Source: a bacterium SCSIO 12696 (GTDB taxonomy: Bacteria; Pseudomonadota; Gammaproteobacteria; Pseudomonadales; Porticoccaceae). From it: 64,000 bases of DNA. The position numbers were made by a program, and so were the translations under genes. Position 1 is the stretch's first letter. Each line of letters begins with the position of its first letter. The stretch is from assembly GCA_024397955.1 (NCBI GenBank), contig CP073744.1:248001-312000 (forward strand), read 5' to 3'. This document shows positions 43,938-53,096 of this stretch, piece after piece. The notes under the pieces are model-generated. The model searched no databases. It worked only from the letters and a program-made list of their open reading frames with translations, and was not told the DNA's origin.

Positions 43938-44987
43938 ATGATTCGCTCAATTGTTAAAACCGCTTTACTCCCTGTGATTGTTTGTACAGCGAACGTGCAG
44001 CATGCTGATGCTGAAAACGGTGTCGATGATTTGCAGGCGTGTATGGCTCAGGCGCTATACACTGCCAGCGACAGTACCACGGTTGGTCAGTTGCGCCAGC
44101 AGTGTGAGCGGCAGCTGGTTGTCCAGGATCAGCTGCATATAAGCCCCGGCCAGGTAAATACGGCCTTGAAACGCCGCATTGCTCACGAGCAATCGGCGTC
44201 TGATAACCCGTTTGCCCTGATTGCCCACCGTCCCACCTATTTTTTGACCGGTGTGTACAACGGAGGTATTGAGGATTCGGTGAACACCCAGGAAGGCGAG
44301 CTGGACAATATTGAAGCGCAGTTTCAAATGAGCTTCAAAATCCCGCTTTACAGAGGGTTGTTCCGTGAAATTCCAGTGTTAAAAGATGTGTTTGGGGAAA
44401 ATGGCAACCTCAGTTTTGCTTATACCAACCGCTCCTTTTGGCAGGTGTACAACAGTGAACTGTCGGCACCATTTCGGGAAACCAACCACGAGCCAGAGAT
44501 GATTCTCTCGTTTTTCAACGACTGGCAATGGGGTGAACTGCGCAATGTATCCAATCAGCTGGTGTTTAATCACCAGTCCAATGGCCGCAACGTGCCATTC
44601 TCTCGCAGCTGGAATCGGGTGATGATGGATTTTATTTTTGAGTACGGAGATAACTTCGCGTTTTCTTTGAAACCGTGGTATCGCCTCCCGGAACCATTAA
44701 AAATGGACCCTTTGGAAACCACCGGGGACGACAACCCGGATATCACCCGTTTTCTCGGTCATTTTGAGTGGCAGGGGGTATATGACCGCAATGGCCACAG
44801 CGTCAGTTTGATGATTCGAGACCCAATTACTGCTGAAGGCGCTTATGAGCTGGGTTGGAGCTTCCCGATTAACGATCGTTTGCAAGGTTACCTGAAATAT
44901 TTTAACGGTTATGGTGAGAGCTTGATTGACTACAATGTAAAACACGAAACCATTGGTATCGGCTTTCAGTTGACGGATTGGCTGTAG
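43938..44987 (+). CDS. pldA: Outer-membrane phospholipase A (OMPLA)
   Basis: Calcium-dependent outer-membrane phospholipase that degrades phospholipids misplaced in the outer leaflet. 349 aa with a signal peptide, an N-terminal linker, then a twelve-strand barrel. The catalytic group is intact: His212 and Ser214 in NHQSNGR and Asn226 in SRSWNR, with the same spacing as His142, Ser144 and Asn156 of Escherichia OMPLA. The protein ends in a strand with terminal leucine. The ATG at 43938 gives a proper signal peptide; an in-frame start 48 nt earlier would bury it. Confidence 0.93.
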   Translation: MIRSIVKTALLPVIVCTANVQHADAENGVDDLQACMAQALYTASDSTTVGQLRQQCERQLVVQDQLHISPGQVNTALKRRIAHEQSASDNPFALIAHRPTYFLTGVYNGGIEDSVNTQEGELDNIEAQFQMSFKIPLYRGLFREIPVLKDVFGENGNLSFAYTNRSFWQVYNSELSAPFRETNHEPEMILSFFNDWQWGELRNVSNQLVFNHQSNGRNVPFSRSWNRVMMDFIFEYGDNFAFSLKPWYRLPEPLKMDPLETTGDDNPDITRFLGHFEWQGVYDRNGHSVSLMIRDPITAEGAYELGWSFPINDRLQGYLKYFNGYGESLIDYNVKHETIGIGFQLTDWL

Positions 44988-45028
44988 TGAATGTGCTTAA
45001 AAGCCCTAATTTTTGTAGGTGAATACGA

Positions 45029-45358
45029 ATGCTGATTTATGAAGTAAATCTCACTGTGAGCCGAGATATTGCGTCAGACTATCGACGTTGGCTGCAAATT
45101 CATATTGAGGAAATGCTAAAGAATCCCGGCTTTCAGGCCGCTAAATTCTATCAGCGGGATGCCGATGAAGCGGGGGGTGATGGTGAATGCTGGACGGTGC
45201 ACTATTTTGTGGAGAGTCGAGCCGCCCTCAATGACTACTTTGATGGCCCTGCAGGGGAAATGAGAGAGCAGGGTATCCGGCGTTTTGGCGGTAAATTCAG
45301 TGCCAACCGCCGTGTTTTAGAGCCACTGGAGAAGTTTGTTGCTGATGATGTGAACTGA
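45029..45358 (+). CDS. DUF4286 family protein
   Basis: 109-aa soluble protein of the DUF4286 family, with the opening LIYEVNLTVSRDIASDYRRW, then HIEEMLKNPGF and VHYFVESRAALNDYFDG. The fold is expected to resemble ferredoxin-like ABM proteins; function is unknown. It lies 41 nt after pldA and 29 nt before the peroxidase gene. Confidence 0.87.
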   Translation: MLIYEVNLTVSRDIASDYRRWLQIHIEEMLKNPGFQAAKFYQRDADEAGGDGECWTVHYFVESRAALNDYFDGPAGEMREQGIRRFGGKFSANRRVLEPLEKFVADDVN

Positions 45359-45387
45359 TTTAAATCATCAGCACAAAGGGAAACATA

Positions 45388-46422
45388 ATGATAAAAACAA
45401 CAATTTGTGTGCTGTTCTTGAGGGTCGTATTACTGCCTTCGTTATTGGCATTTTCCCTGTACTTTTCAGGAAACCTTTTAGCTGCTGAAGCTGAAGCACC
45501 CACTCAACATCAATCTCCAGGTACGAGTGAAGGTGAGGCCTATCTGCCACTGATTAAACCTCTTCCGCAATCCCTTCCTGTGGACCGGGAAAAAGCACTG
45601 CTTGGTGAGCAGTTGTTTCACGATATTGGCTTGGCGGCAGGGCAGGCGTCCTGCGGTACTTGCCATATTCTAGAGCGTTGGGGTACGGACGGTTTGGCTA
45701 AGTCCATTGATATTCGCGGTGGCTTTGACGACATGAATACCCTGAGCGTTTTCAACGCGGTGCTGAATTTCCGCTTATTGTGGAACGGCGATGCAGAAAC
45801 GCCTCACCAGCAAATTGACAAAGTCATGAATAATGACCGCCACATGGGGGCTGGCTGGCCAATTGCTTTGCAATACATCAGTAGCAGGGAAGAATATATC
45901 CAACAGTTTGATAAGTTGTTTGGTGGAGCAATTAATCCGAGCACCGTCAGCGACGCCATTGTTGAGTATGAAAAAACCTTAATCACGCCCAATGCACCTT
46001 TTGACCACTACCTTCGCGGCGACAATAACGCCATTGACCGTGAACAGAAGCAAGGCCTGAAACTATTTATCGAGTACGGCTGCATTGCCTGCCATCAGGG
46101 TACCAATGTCGGTGGCAATATGTTCGCCCGCTTTGGTGTATTTATTGAACCTTACCAAAGTACGACTGCCAGCCAGTTTGATTTGGGCCGCTTTAATGTC
46201 ACAGGTAAAGAGTCAGACCGCTATGTTATGCGTGTTCCCAGCTTACGCAATGTGGCCAAGACAGGGCCATACTTTCACGATGGCGGCACAAAGGATTTGA
46301 AAAGTGCTGTGCAGTCTATGGGTTATTACCAGCTGGGCAGAATGATAGCGGACGATGAAGCAGAGAAGATCGTACGCTTTTTAGAATCTTTAACCGGGGA
46401 ATTTCCGGAGCCGCTGAAATGA
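45388..46422 (+). CDS. Di-haem cytochrome c peroxidase-family protein
   Basis: Periplasmic 344-aa protein with a signal peptide and two haem c sites, CGTCH at 89-93 and CIACH at 232-236. The order of motifs (LLGEQLFHDIGLAAG, TLSVFNAVLNF, YEKTLITPNAPFDHYL, VPSLRNVAKTGPYFHDGG) matches bacterial cytochrome c peroxidases and MauG-like relatives. It may reduce hydrogen peroxide with electrons from c-type cytochromes. Its stop overlaps the following c-di-GMP gene in ATGA, an unusual coupling. Confidence 0.9.
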   Translation: MIKTTICVLFLRVVLLPSLLAFSLYFSGNLLAAEAEAPTQHQSPGTSEGEAYLPLIKPLPQSLPVDREKALLGEQLFHDIGLAAGQASCGTCHILERWGTDGLAKSIDIRGGFDDMNTLSVFNAVLNFRLLWNGDAETPHQQIDKVMNNDRHMGAGWPIALQYISSREEYIQQFDKLFGGAINPSTVSDAIVEYEKTLITPNAPFDHYLRGDNNAIDREQKQGLKLFIEYGCIACHQGTNVGGNMFARFGVFIEPYQSTTASQFDLGRFNVTGKESDRYVMRVPSLRNVAKTGPYFHDGGTKDLKSAVQSMGYYQLGRMIADDEAEKIVRFLESLTGEFPEPLK

Positions 46423-49298
46423 TGGTTCGTCGCTGGTTATTTATTGCTCTACTGATGGCGACGTTTGGCCTGATTTGGTTGGCATTGACGGCTAACCAAG
46501 ATGAAAACAATCGTTTGCTGGCAAGGTTGAATCAGTTATACGCTTTGAATGTGCAGGTAAACGAAGAGGTAGGGCGCAGTTACATCGGTATTGCCTCCAA
46601 TTATGATCACCTTATTGAGCAAGTTCGCCTGTTGTCTGCCGAGGCTGACGGTTTTATTGCTGACGCTCAACGTTTGGATGGCAGTGCAGGCTATCTGGAC
46701 AGGCTCAAGCAGGCAGTGGCCGATAAAAAACAGCAAGTTGAAGATTTTAAGTACAGAAATTCCATTGTTCGATTGACCTGGCACCACTACCCAACACTGG
46801 GCGCGACCACACTCGAGCTATTGCAAAGAGACACGACCGCCAGGAGTGCAGAGCTTGAGTCGTTGGTTAAAAACCTGATTATTGCCACCTCTCTGTATGT
46901 GAACAGTAATCAAAATCAAACTGCGGTAAAAGATAGCCTGGAGTCGTTGAAGCAGTGGTCTGGCGATTACGGCGAAGCCGATTCGAATTTAAAATTGCTG
47001 ATGCGCTATTCAGAGAAAACTCTGGAATACAGCGTTCTGCTTGAGACGTTAACACAAGGCATTTATGAGCATCCGCTACAGGGGCGGCTGGGCCAGGTTG
47101 AACGGTTTATTGTTAAGCAGCAAGCGTCTTCAGAACAGCGCGTCAAGCTGTTGAGAATAGCAGCATTGTTGGGGGCAATTTTTCTCAGTGCCATTGTTGT
47201 CTATCTGGTTCGTGGTTTTTCACGTGCTTCCAGCGAGTTGAGTAAATCTGAACAGCAGGTGGATTTTCAGCAATACGTGCTCAATGAGCACGCCATGGTC
47301 TCGATTATCGATCGCAATGGAATTATTCGCCAGGTTTCTGATCGCCTTTGCGAAGTATTGGGTTACCAGCCGGAAGAGGTGGTGGGGCAGCCGCGTACGA
47401 TATTTTTTTCCACCAAGCACGATAAAGCGTTTTATAAGGAAGCCTGGGAATACATTAATACCGGGCAGGTCTGGAATGGCGAAGTGTGTTTGGATTGCAA
47501 AAACGGTGACCACTTTTGGTCGATGACCACGATCATTCCCAAAAAAGATCAAAAGGGCGATATATCCGAATTTATTTTTATCCGCACAGACATCAGCAAA
47601 CTAAAGCGAGCCGAAGCAGAAATTTCTGTGTTGGCGCGCTTGCCAGAAGAAAATCCGGAAGCGGTATTGCGTGTCGATAAAGACAATACTGTTCTGTACG
47701 CTAACAAGCCGGCGGATTATTTGCTTGAGCACTGGGAGACCGCAATTGGCAAACTGGTGCCGGAAACTTGGTGCCTGCTGTTTGACGACTTGCGGCGAAC
47801 GGGCCGCAACCAAGAAGTGGAGGTGGAGTGTGCTGGCCGCTGCTTTTTGTTGTTGATCATCCCAGTAAAAGATACACCGTATATCAATATCTACAGCCGC
47901 GATATTACTGCTCGTAAAAAAGCGGAAAAAGAACTGGCTTATATGGCTTACCACGATGATCTTACGGGATTGATCAATCGCGGTGCCTTTGAGCAAGAGC
48001 TGGAGGCCGCAGTACTCAGTGCGGCTAATGGCACCATTGTCCACTGTCTGATGTACATCGATTTGAACCAATTCAAAATCGTCAACGATACTTGTGGCCA
48101 CGTGGCTGGTGATGAATTGCTGAAACAGGTTTCCCGTATTCTTATCGATACCGTGCGCAACAGCGATGTTGTCGGCCGACTGGGTGGGGATGAATTCGGG
48201 GTTATCTTATGGGGCTGTGATGTAGATGCGGCCATGGGGGTTGCCGAAAAAATCGTTTCGCTAATGCAGGGCTTTCGCTTTACCTGGGATGACTTGTTTT
48301 TCGATGTGGGTGCCAGCATTGGTATCGTCAAAGTGGATAACTCCGGTGGCGGCTTGGAAGATTTGATGGGTAAAGCCGATGTTGCCTGTTATTCCGCCAA
48401 AGAGGCCACCAGTAGCCATATTCACTTGTATCAGGAGCAGGTGTCAGAAGCCTCGGCTCGGCACAGCGAGATGCGCTGGGTATCCCGCATTCCCAGAGCT
48501 CTTGAGAATGACCAGTTTTGCTTGTTTACCCAGCCTATTTTGGCTCTCAAGGAAGATGACCCAAGGCCTCGCTACGAGGTGCTGGTGCGCTTGCGCGATG
48601 ATGATGGCGAGTTCGTACCACCGGGTGCATTTTTGCCCGCTGCAGAACGATTTAAACAAATTACCCTGATCGACAGTTGTGTGATTCGCAAAATATTCGA
48701 GTTTATGGCCCAGAATGCGGACTATATGGCGCGGCATAAGCCAATCTTTTGCATTAATTTGTCAGGTACTTCGCTGGGTGATCAAGAAATACTGGAGTTG
48801 GTTACCAAGTGCTGTGAAACGTACCCGGAGTACATGCAGTATTTACACTTTGAGATTACCGAAACCTCAGCGGTAAAAGACTTTACGATCACCAGTAGCT
48901 TTATTGAAAAGTTTTTGATTCTCGGCTGCGATGGCATTTCTCTGGATGACTTTGGCAGTGGTATGTCGTCGTTTGCCTATTTGCAACAACTGCCGGTTGA
49001 TGCTGTGAAAATTGATGGCTCTTTTGTACGGGATATGGCTAACAATGAAGTGAACCAATCCATTGTGCAATCGGTTCACGCTATCGGCCACGCCTTGGGC
49101 ATGGAAACCGTTGCTGAATGGGTGGAAGATACAGAAACCATTAGCATGCTGAAAAAAATTGGTGTGGATTACATACAGGGCTATGTAGTTTCGGCACCGT
49201 TTCCTATTGAAGCACTGATAACCCGTAAAAGCTGGGATGAATTTCGTGAGGTGATTAAGCAGGACAAGCTGCTGCCCAAGTCCGCACTCAACCAGTAA
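46419..49298 (+). CDS. Membrane-bound PAS-GGDEF-EAL c-di-GMP turnover protein
   Basis: 959 aa. A periplasmic helical sensor (DAHL-like, about 25-245) lies between two membrane helices (FIALLMATFGLIWLAL; LLGAIFLSAIVVYLV). Then come a PAS domain (about 285-395), a second PAS-like region, a GGDEF domain with intact GGDEF at 589-593 and an inhibitory-site RxxD (RNSD) five residues upstream, and an EAL domain with the accepted variant EVL at 720-722 plus DDFGSG, VKIDGSFV and YIQGY. Both cyclase and phosphodiesterase activity look possible. The ATG overlaps the peroxidase stop. Confidence 0.93.
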   Translation: MMVRRWLFIALLMATFGLIWLALTANQDENNRLLARLNQLYALNVQVNEEVGRSYIGIASNYDHLIEQVRLLSAEADGFIADAQRLDGSAGYLDRLKQAVADKKQQVEDFKYRNSIVRLTWHHYPTLGATTLELLQRDTTARSAELESLVKNLIIATSLYVNSNQNQTAVKDSLESLKQWSGDYGEADSNLKLLMRYSEKTLEYSVLLETLTQGIYEHPLQGRLGQVERFIVKQQASSEQRVKLLRIAALLGAIFLSAIVVYLVRGFSRASSELSKSEQQVDFQQYVLNEHAMVSIIDRNGIIRQVSDRLCEVLGYQPEEVVGQPRTIFFSTKHDKAFYKEAWEYINTGQVWNGEVCLDCKNGDHFWSMTTIIPKKDQKGDISEFIFIRTDISKLKRAEAEISVLARLPEENPEAVLRVDKDNTVLYANKPADYLLEHWETAIGKLVPETWCLLFDDLRRTGRNQEVEVECAGRCFLLLIIPVKDTPYINIYSRDITARKKAEKELAYMAYHDDLTGLINRGAFEQELEAAVLSAANGTIVHCLMYIDLNQFKIVNDTCGHVAGDELLKQVSRILIDTVRNSDVVGRLGGDEFGVILWGCDVDAAMGVAEKIVSLMQGFRFTWDDLFFDVGASIGIVKVDNSGGGLEDLMGKADVACYSAKEATSSHIHLYQEQVSEASARHSEMRWVSRIPRALENDQFCLFTQPILALKEDDPRPRYEVLVRLRDDDGEFVPPGAFLPAAERFKQITLIDSCVIRKIFEFMAQNADYMARHKPIFCINLSGTSLGDQEILELVTKCCETYPEYMQYLHFEITETSAVKDFTITSSFIEKFLILGCDGISLDDFGSGMSSFAYLQQLPVDAVKIDGSFVRDMANNEVNQSIVQSVHAIGHALGMETVAEWVEDTETISMLKKIGVDYIQGYVVSAPFPIEALITRKSWDEFREVIKQDKLLPKSALNQ

Positions 49299-49401
49299 AT
49301 CAGAACAGATTAACTTTTCAAGGTGACTATTAGCCCCAATTATATTTCGGTTAATAGTGCGGTGTAATGCTGGTCAATACGGGCTTGATACAGTGGAGAG
49401 C

Positions 49402-49848
49402 TTATTGCTCAGCTTCCTTGGCGCGGACATAAAGAATGCTGAAATGGTTATTCACTTTTCCATCGTGCTTGCCTGTTAGCTTCATTTTAATGGTCTGGTG
49501 ACCATCTTGATTCAATGAAAACCTAACGGTAACGGTGCCCTTATGTTGATCCAGCTTGATTGTCTCTTCTGATAACTCAATTCCTTGAGTGCCGGTCAAC
49601 GTCAGTATCAAATCCTCAGACGATGGTGGGGAATTGTATTTAATAGCCACTTCGTCTGAGCTACCGATGGGGGCTCGGGAAACGGATGGGTGCCATAGTT
49701 GAAATTTTGGCCCGGAGGGCACCAGGAATGATTGGCCTGGCACGTAATAGTGATTCAAGCCAAAACCATCCAGGTCGCAAGCGCTGGCGTACTGAATTGG
49801 CAGTAAAAAATTAAGGGCTATCAGGGCAGCAAATGTCTTTTTCATCAT
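49402..49848 (-). CDS. Uncharacterised secreted 148-aa protein next to the zinc ABC genes
   Basis: No family recognised. A signal peptide (MMKKTFAALIALNFLLPIQY, cleaved near ASA) is followed by a beta-rich mature part with about eight histidines, a single Cys shortly after the cleavage site, and the segment LTLTGTQGIELSEETIKLD. It is on the same strand as, and 108 bp downstream of, the FtsX-like permease, so may be an envelope component of that system. A metal-binding role is only a guess from the context and histidines. Confidence 0.7.
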   Translation of the reverse strand: MMKKTFAALIALNFLLPIQYASACDLDGFGLNHYYVPGQSFLVPSGPKFQLWHPSVSRAPIGSSDEVAIKYNSPPSSEDLILTLTGTQGIELSEETIKLDQHKGTVTVRFSLNQDGHQTIKMKLTGKHDGKVNNHFSILYVRAKEAEQ

Positions 49849-49956
49849 AACGGCTGGTTAGCAGGCTCCGTACAACAGCCTATTACTATACGCTTCTGTT
49901 GGAAGGTCAGACAACAAAAGTGCGACTTTGAGCCAATTGCGATGGATTTATTGGTG

Positions 49957-51198
49957 TTATTGACTGGATTTGGCGTTTCGGTAAGCGGTTATAGAGGGAA
50001 TCATTGCAGCAAGGGTGGTTGCACCCAAATACACCAATAAAAACAAGGCGTTGTTGCCGGAGAGAATATTCAGGCCGATGTGCAAGCCAAAGCTGGAGGC
50101 GAGAGCCGGCCCAGCGGCCAGCAGGGTGCCATACAAGCCTGCCAACCCCAGCAAAATACTGACAAAAGCGATCAACAGTGCTTCCAGCTCAATCAGTAGA
50201 AACAGGTAAAAGGGACGTGCCCCGATTACCCTCAGTAGGTGTATTTCCTGTTCGCGCTCTCTGATTGAGGCCAACATCATCGCGCATAAACCCAAAAGTG
50301 CGGCAACAAGTACCAGAGCGGATATAAGCCGTAGGGTGTTCTCCAACAGGCCCATCATCTGCCAGAGTTCCGACAGGGCCACGCCCGGCAGAATGGCGGT
50401 TAAGGGCTCATTGCGATAGTGATTGATCTCTCGCTGAACGCGAAATGTAGCCAGCTTGGAGTTCAAACCCAGCATAAACGCGGTGATGTTTTTTGGTTCT
50501 AGCTCCATCGCCCCCAGTTGATCAACATTGAGATGGCTGCCGGGCTGTTTGACACCTTGCTTCCAATCGATATGAATGGCTTCGATGCCCTGAAGGCTGA
50601 TATGCAGGGTTTGATCCACTGGTGTTCCAGTGGGTTTCAATATGCCAGAGACTTTAAAAGGCCGGTCGTCGTGCAGGCTAAAACTGGTTGCTGCAATGCC
50701 GTGCGCCAATACCAGCTGGTCATCCAGCTTGTAGCCCAGGCGTTTGGCTACTTCGGCGCCCAACACAACATCGAACACATTGCTAAAGGGCACTCCTTGT
50801 GCGAATTCGAGAGGGCGTTTTTTGCCGTAGCGAAAGTGTTCGAAATAACCGGTGCTTGTGCCCATAACCCGGTAGCCCTTGTGAGAGTCACCGAGAGAGA
50901 TGGGTACAGCCCAGGCAACCCGCTTATTGGACGATAACGCCTGGTAAGTGTCCCAGCTGATGTTGTTGGTGGGAGAGCCGATGCGAAACACCGAATAGAG
51001 CAACAAGTTAAGGTTGCCGGTTCTGGCACCTACTATCAGGTCAACACCGGAAACCGTGCTGCTAAAACTGTCCTTGGTTTGATGGCGAATATGCTCAACG
51101 CCCAAGAGCACAAAAATACTGACGGCCATGGCCATTACCGTCAGCAGTACGGAGCCTTTGCGGTTTAGTAAACTTTTTGAAGCCAGGCGGATAAACAT
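49957..51198 (-). CDS. FtsX-family ABC transporter permease (zinc locus)
   Basis: 413-aa inner-membrane permease of the MacB/LolC type: an N-terminal helix (VLLTVMAMAVSIFVLLGVEH), a large periplasmic domain (about 45-270), then three helices (LVLVAALLGLCAMMLASI, LFLLIELEALLIAFVSILLGL, ALFLLVYLGATTLAAMIP). MacB-type systems work by mechanotransmission. Its ATG overlaps the ATPase stop by one base. The pair plus DUF3299 protein resembles the zinc-responsive zrg genes of Vibrio cholerae; that match is from memory of the family and context. Confidence 0.87.
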   Translation of the reverse strand: MFIRLASKSLLNRKGSVLLTVMAMAVSIFVLLGVEHIRHQTKDSFSSTVSGVDLIVGARTGNLNLLLYSVFRIGSPTNNISWDTYQALSSNKRVAWAVPISLGDSHKGYRVMGTSTGYFEHFRYGKKRPLEFAQGVPFSNVFDVVLGAEVAKRLGYKLDDQLVLAHGIAATSFSLHDDRPFKVSGILKPTGTPVDQTLHISLQGIEAIHIDWKQGVKQPGSHLNVDQLGAMELEPKNITAFMLGLNSKLATFRVQREINHYRNEPLTAILPGVALSELWQMMGLLENTLRLISALVLVAALLGLCAMMLASIREREQEIHLLRVIGARPFYLFLLIELEALLIAFVSILLGLAGLYGTLLAAGPALASSFGLHIGLNILSGNNALFLLVYLGATTLAAMIPSITAYRNAKSSQ

Positions 51199-51881
51199 CA
51201 GTGAACATCGGCTACAGAGTTGATGTCTGACAACCCCTGAACGCGGCCAAAATGGCTGGATAGTGACATGTCGTGGCTGACAAACAGCAGGGTGATCTGT
51301 TGCTCCGCCGCCAGTGACATAAGCTCCGACATAAAGTTGTCGCGATTTTTAGGGTCGAGAGAGGATGTCGGTTCGTCAGCAATCAGCAATTCGGGTTTGT
51401 TGATCATCGCCCGGGCGATGGCGATACGTTGCTGCTGGCCAATACTCAAGTTAACCACCGGCTTTTGCCAGGCCGAAGATGGAATATTGAATGTGTTCAG
51501 CAATGACTCAGCAGCCTTTCTCAGAGCGGGCCTGGTGGCCCCTTTATTGGAGAACTGATTGGCCAGTTGAATGTTATCAACAGGGTCCAGATAGGGGATC
51601 AGGTTGAACTGCTGGAATATATAACCGATATGGTTGGCTCGGAATTGATCCCGCTGCCGATTGCTCATTTGCTCAAGGCGTTGGCCCAACACAGATACTT
51701 CGCCATGGGTGGCCACCAACATACCACTGAGCAGGTTTAGCAGGGTGGATTTACCGCCGCCGGATGGGCCGTGAATAAAAACGTGCTCTTGCTCGCCGAC
51801 AGACCAGTCTTCGATATGAAGTACTGGCTGATCAGGGGAGTCGGGGTAACAAAAGCGGACGTCTTTTAAATGAATAGCCAT
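51198..51881 (-). CDS. ABC transporter ATP-binding protein, LolD/MacB type (zinc locus)
   Basis: 227-aa ATPase with Walker A GPSGGGKST near residue 37, Q-loop (IFQQFNLIPYLDPVDN), signature LSIGQQQR, Walker B LLIADEPTSSLD and the switch His in FVSHD. It powers the following FtsX-like permease. Its ATG at 51881 faces the DUF3299 gene across a short divergent region holding a Zur-type operator (51924-51942). Confidence 0.92.
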   Translation of the reverse strand: MAIHLKDVRFCYPDSPDQPVLHIEDWSVGEQEHVFIHGPSGGGKSTLLNLLSGMLVATHGEVSVLGQRLEQMSNRQRDQFRANHIGYIFQQFNLIPYLDPVDNIQLANQFSNKGATRPALRKAAESLLNTFNIPSSAWQKPVVNLSIGQQQRIAIARAMINKPELLIADEPTSSLDPKNRDNFMSELMSLAAEQQITLLFVSHDMSLSSHFGRVQGLSDINSVADVH

Positions 51882-51923
51882 TGTTTGCCCAAAGCTCGGT
51901 AAACAAATATTTTGTGAGTTATT

Positions 51924-51942
51924 AATGATATATAGTATCTTC
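51924..51942. promoter_or_regulatory. Zur-type operator, divergent ABC/DUF3299 promoter
   Basis: AATGATATATAGTATCTTC matches, in register, the perfect 19-bp palindrome at 54681-54699 (AATGATA-y-n3-GTATC core). Zur boxes in gammaproteobacteria have the same geometry, 8-bp arms AATGTTAT-like around a 3-nt centre. The right arm here is degenerate. It lies 43 bp from the ATPase start and 55 bp from the DUF3299 start. Confidence 0.55.
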
Positions 51943-51996
51943 TTGTGGTCGAATATCCAATCTCATCCTTTCCGTGTACAAAAAACTGTGGTCAAA

Positions 51997-52590
51997 ATGA
52001 TGTTGTTTGTTAAGCGCTCTATGCTGTTGTCGGTACTTCTGGGTCTTTTTCTGCTCAATGCAGCCTTGGTTCAAGGGAGCGAGGCAGATACGGGCGAATT
52101 TAAAACCATCAAATGGCCGGACCTGATTCCGGCAGAAGACCTGGAGGCTCTGCTTAATCCACCAGAGTACCTCACTGAGATAGAAGATGGCTCTGAAGAG
52201 GATTTGATCAGTAGCCAGCTTAAAAATGACACTGAAACGGATAAAGATGATCGCTACCAGCAGGCCTTGGTGTCCACCAAAGTCAAAGGGGAAATGGACG
52301 GTCAGTCAGTGCGAATCCCGGGCTTTATCGTTCCCCTGGATTTTAATGATGATCAGGTTGTAACTGAATTTTTTCTGGTGCCATTTTTTGGAGCCTGTAT
52401 CCACGTACCGCCTCCGCCACCTAACCAGATTATCTACGTCAACTACCCCAAGGGCTTTAAACTTGATGCCTTGTACAATCCGTTTTGGATTTCGGGTGTG
52501 TTAAAAACGTCTCTTATCGAGAATGACATGGCGACAGCGGCTTACACCATGGACGTGCAAAGTTTGGATGTTTATTCAGAGGAAGGGTAG
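51997..52590 (+). CDS. DUF3299 domain-containing exported protein
   Basis: About 197 aa: signal peptide (LLSVLLGLFLLNAALVQGSE), an acidic linker (EIEDGSEEDL, DTETDKDDR), then the DUF3299 core with VRIPGFIVPLDFND, FFLVPFFGACIHVPPPPPNQ and IYVNYPKG. Function is unknown; homologues occur next to zinc-regulated ABC genes. The open frame begins at an ATG (51925) that lies inside the Zur-type box, so the ATG at 51997 (or 52000) that begins the signal peptide is preferred. Confidence 0.85.
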   Translation: MMLFVKRSMLLSVLLGLFLLNAALVQGSEADTGEFKTIKWPDLIPAEDLEALLNPPEYLTEIEDGSEEDLISSQLKNDTETDKDDRYQQALVSTKVKGEMDGQSVRIPGFIVPLDFNDDQVVTEFFLVPFFGACIHVPPPPPNQIIYVNYPKGFKLDALYNPFWISGVLKTSLIENDMATAAYTMDVQSLDVYSEEG

Positions 52591-52639
52591 GTAAGGGGTG
52601 GAGAGGGATTAAGCATTTCTCCCCCCAGTTTGAGCCAGT

Positions 52640-53071
52640 CTACGGTGGTGAGCTAAGCAGAGACACGGCCGCCTTTGTCCCGTCTTCGCTGTCATCAATT
52701 TGCAGATAGAAACAGTTACTGCGGCCAGTATGGCAAGCAGGCCCCTCCTGGTTAACCAGGCACAGAATTGTGTCGCCATCGCAATCAAGGCGCATCGACT
52801 GCAACTTTTGAAAGTGCCCGCTGGTTTCGCCTTTGATCCAAAACTGGTTCCGGCTTCGAGACCAGTAAGTCATCAGTCCGGTAGACAGGGTTTGCTCGAT
52901 AGATGTTTTGTTCATCCAGGCGAGCATGAGAACGTCTTTGGTGATTGCGTCCTGAGTGACAACAGGAATCAGCCCCTGATCATTGACAGCCAGTTTGTCG
53001 AGGATATCTGCGAGCGCTACCTTCTGACCTTTCTGCAAAGGCTCAAGCGACTGGAAGTAGTGGTTTTTCAT
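52640..53071 (-). CDS. hisI: Phosphoribosyl-AMP cyclohydrolase, possibly a Zur-controlled paralogue
   Basis: Opens the adenine ring of phosphoribosyl-AMP in histidine synthesis. 143 aa, single-domain without HisE. Catalytic and metal residues are present: DCDGD at 96-100, Cys113 in GPACHTG and Cys120 in SNCFY. It has a roughly 28-residue N-terminal extension. It lies last in the run zrgA-zur-merC-hisI, 25 bp after merC and away from other histidine genes. Duplicate HisI proteins in Zur regulons are known in the comparative genomics literature, so this may be a low-zinc backup; the zinc ligands are however retained. Confidence 0.9.
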   Translation of the reverse strand: MKNHYFQSLEPLQKGQKVALADILDKLAVNDQGLIPVVTQDAITKDVLMLAWMNKTSIEQTLSTGLMTYWSRSRNQFWIKGETSGHFQKLQSMRLDCDGDTILCLVNQEGPACHTGRSNCFYLQIDDSEDGTKAAVSLLSSPP

Positions 53072-53096
53072 GGCGCTTTGTTTGTAAAAAGACAGG

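Noticed and set aside
48576..48584. EVL instead of EAL as a sign of an inactive phosphodiesterase
   Set aside because: EVL is an accepted active variant and the other metal and catalytic motifs (DDFGSG, VKID, QGY) are intact.
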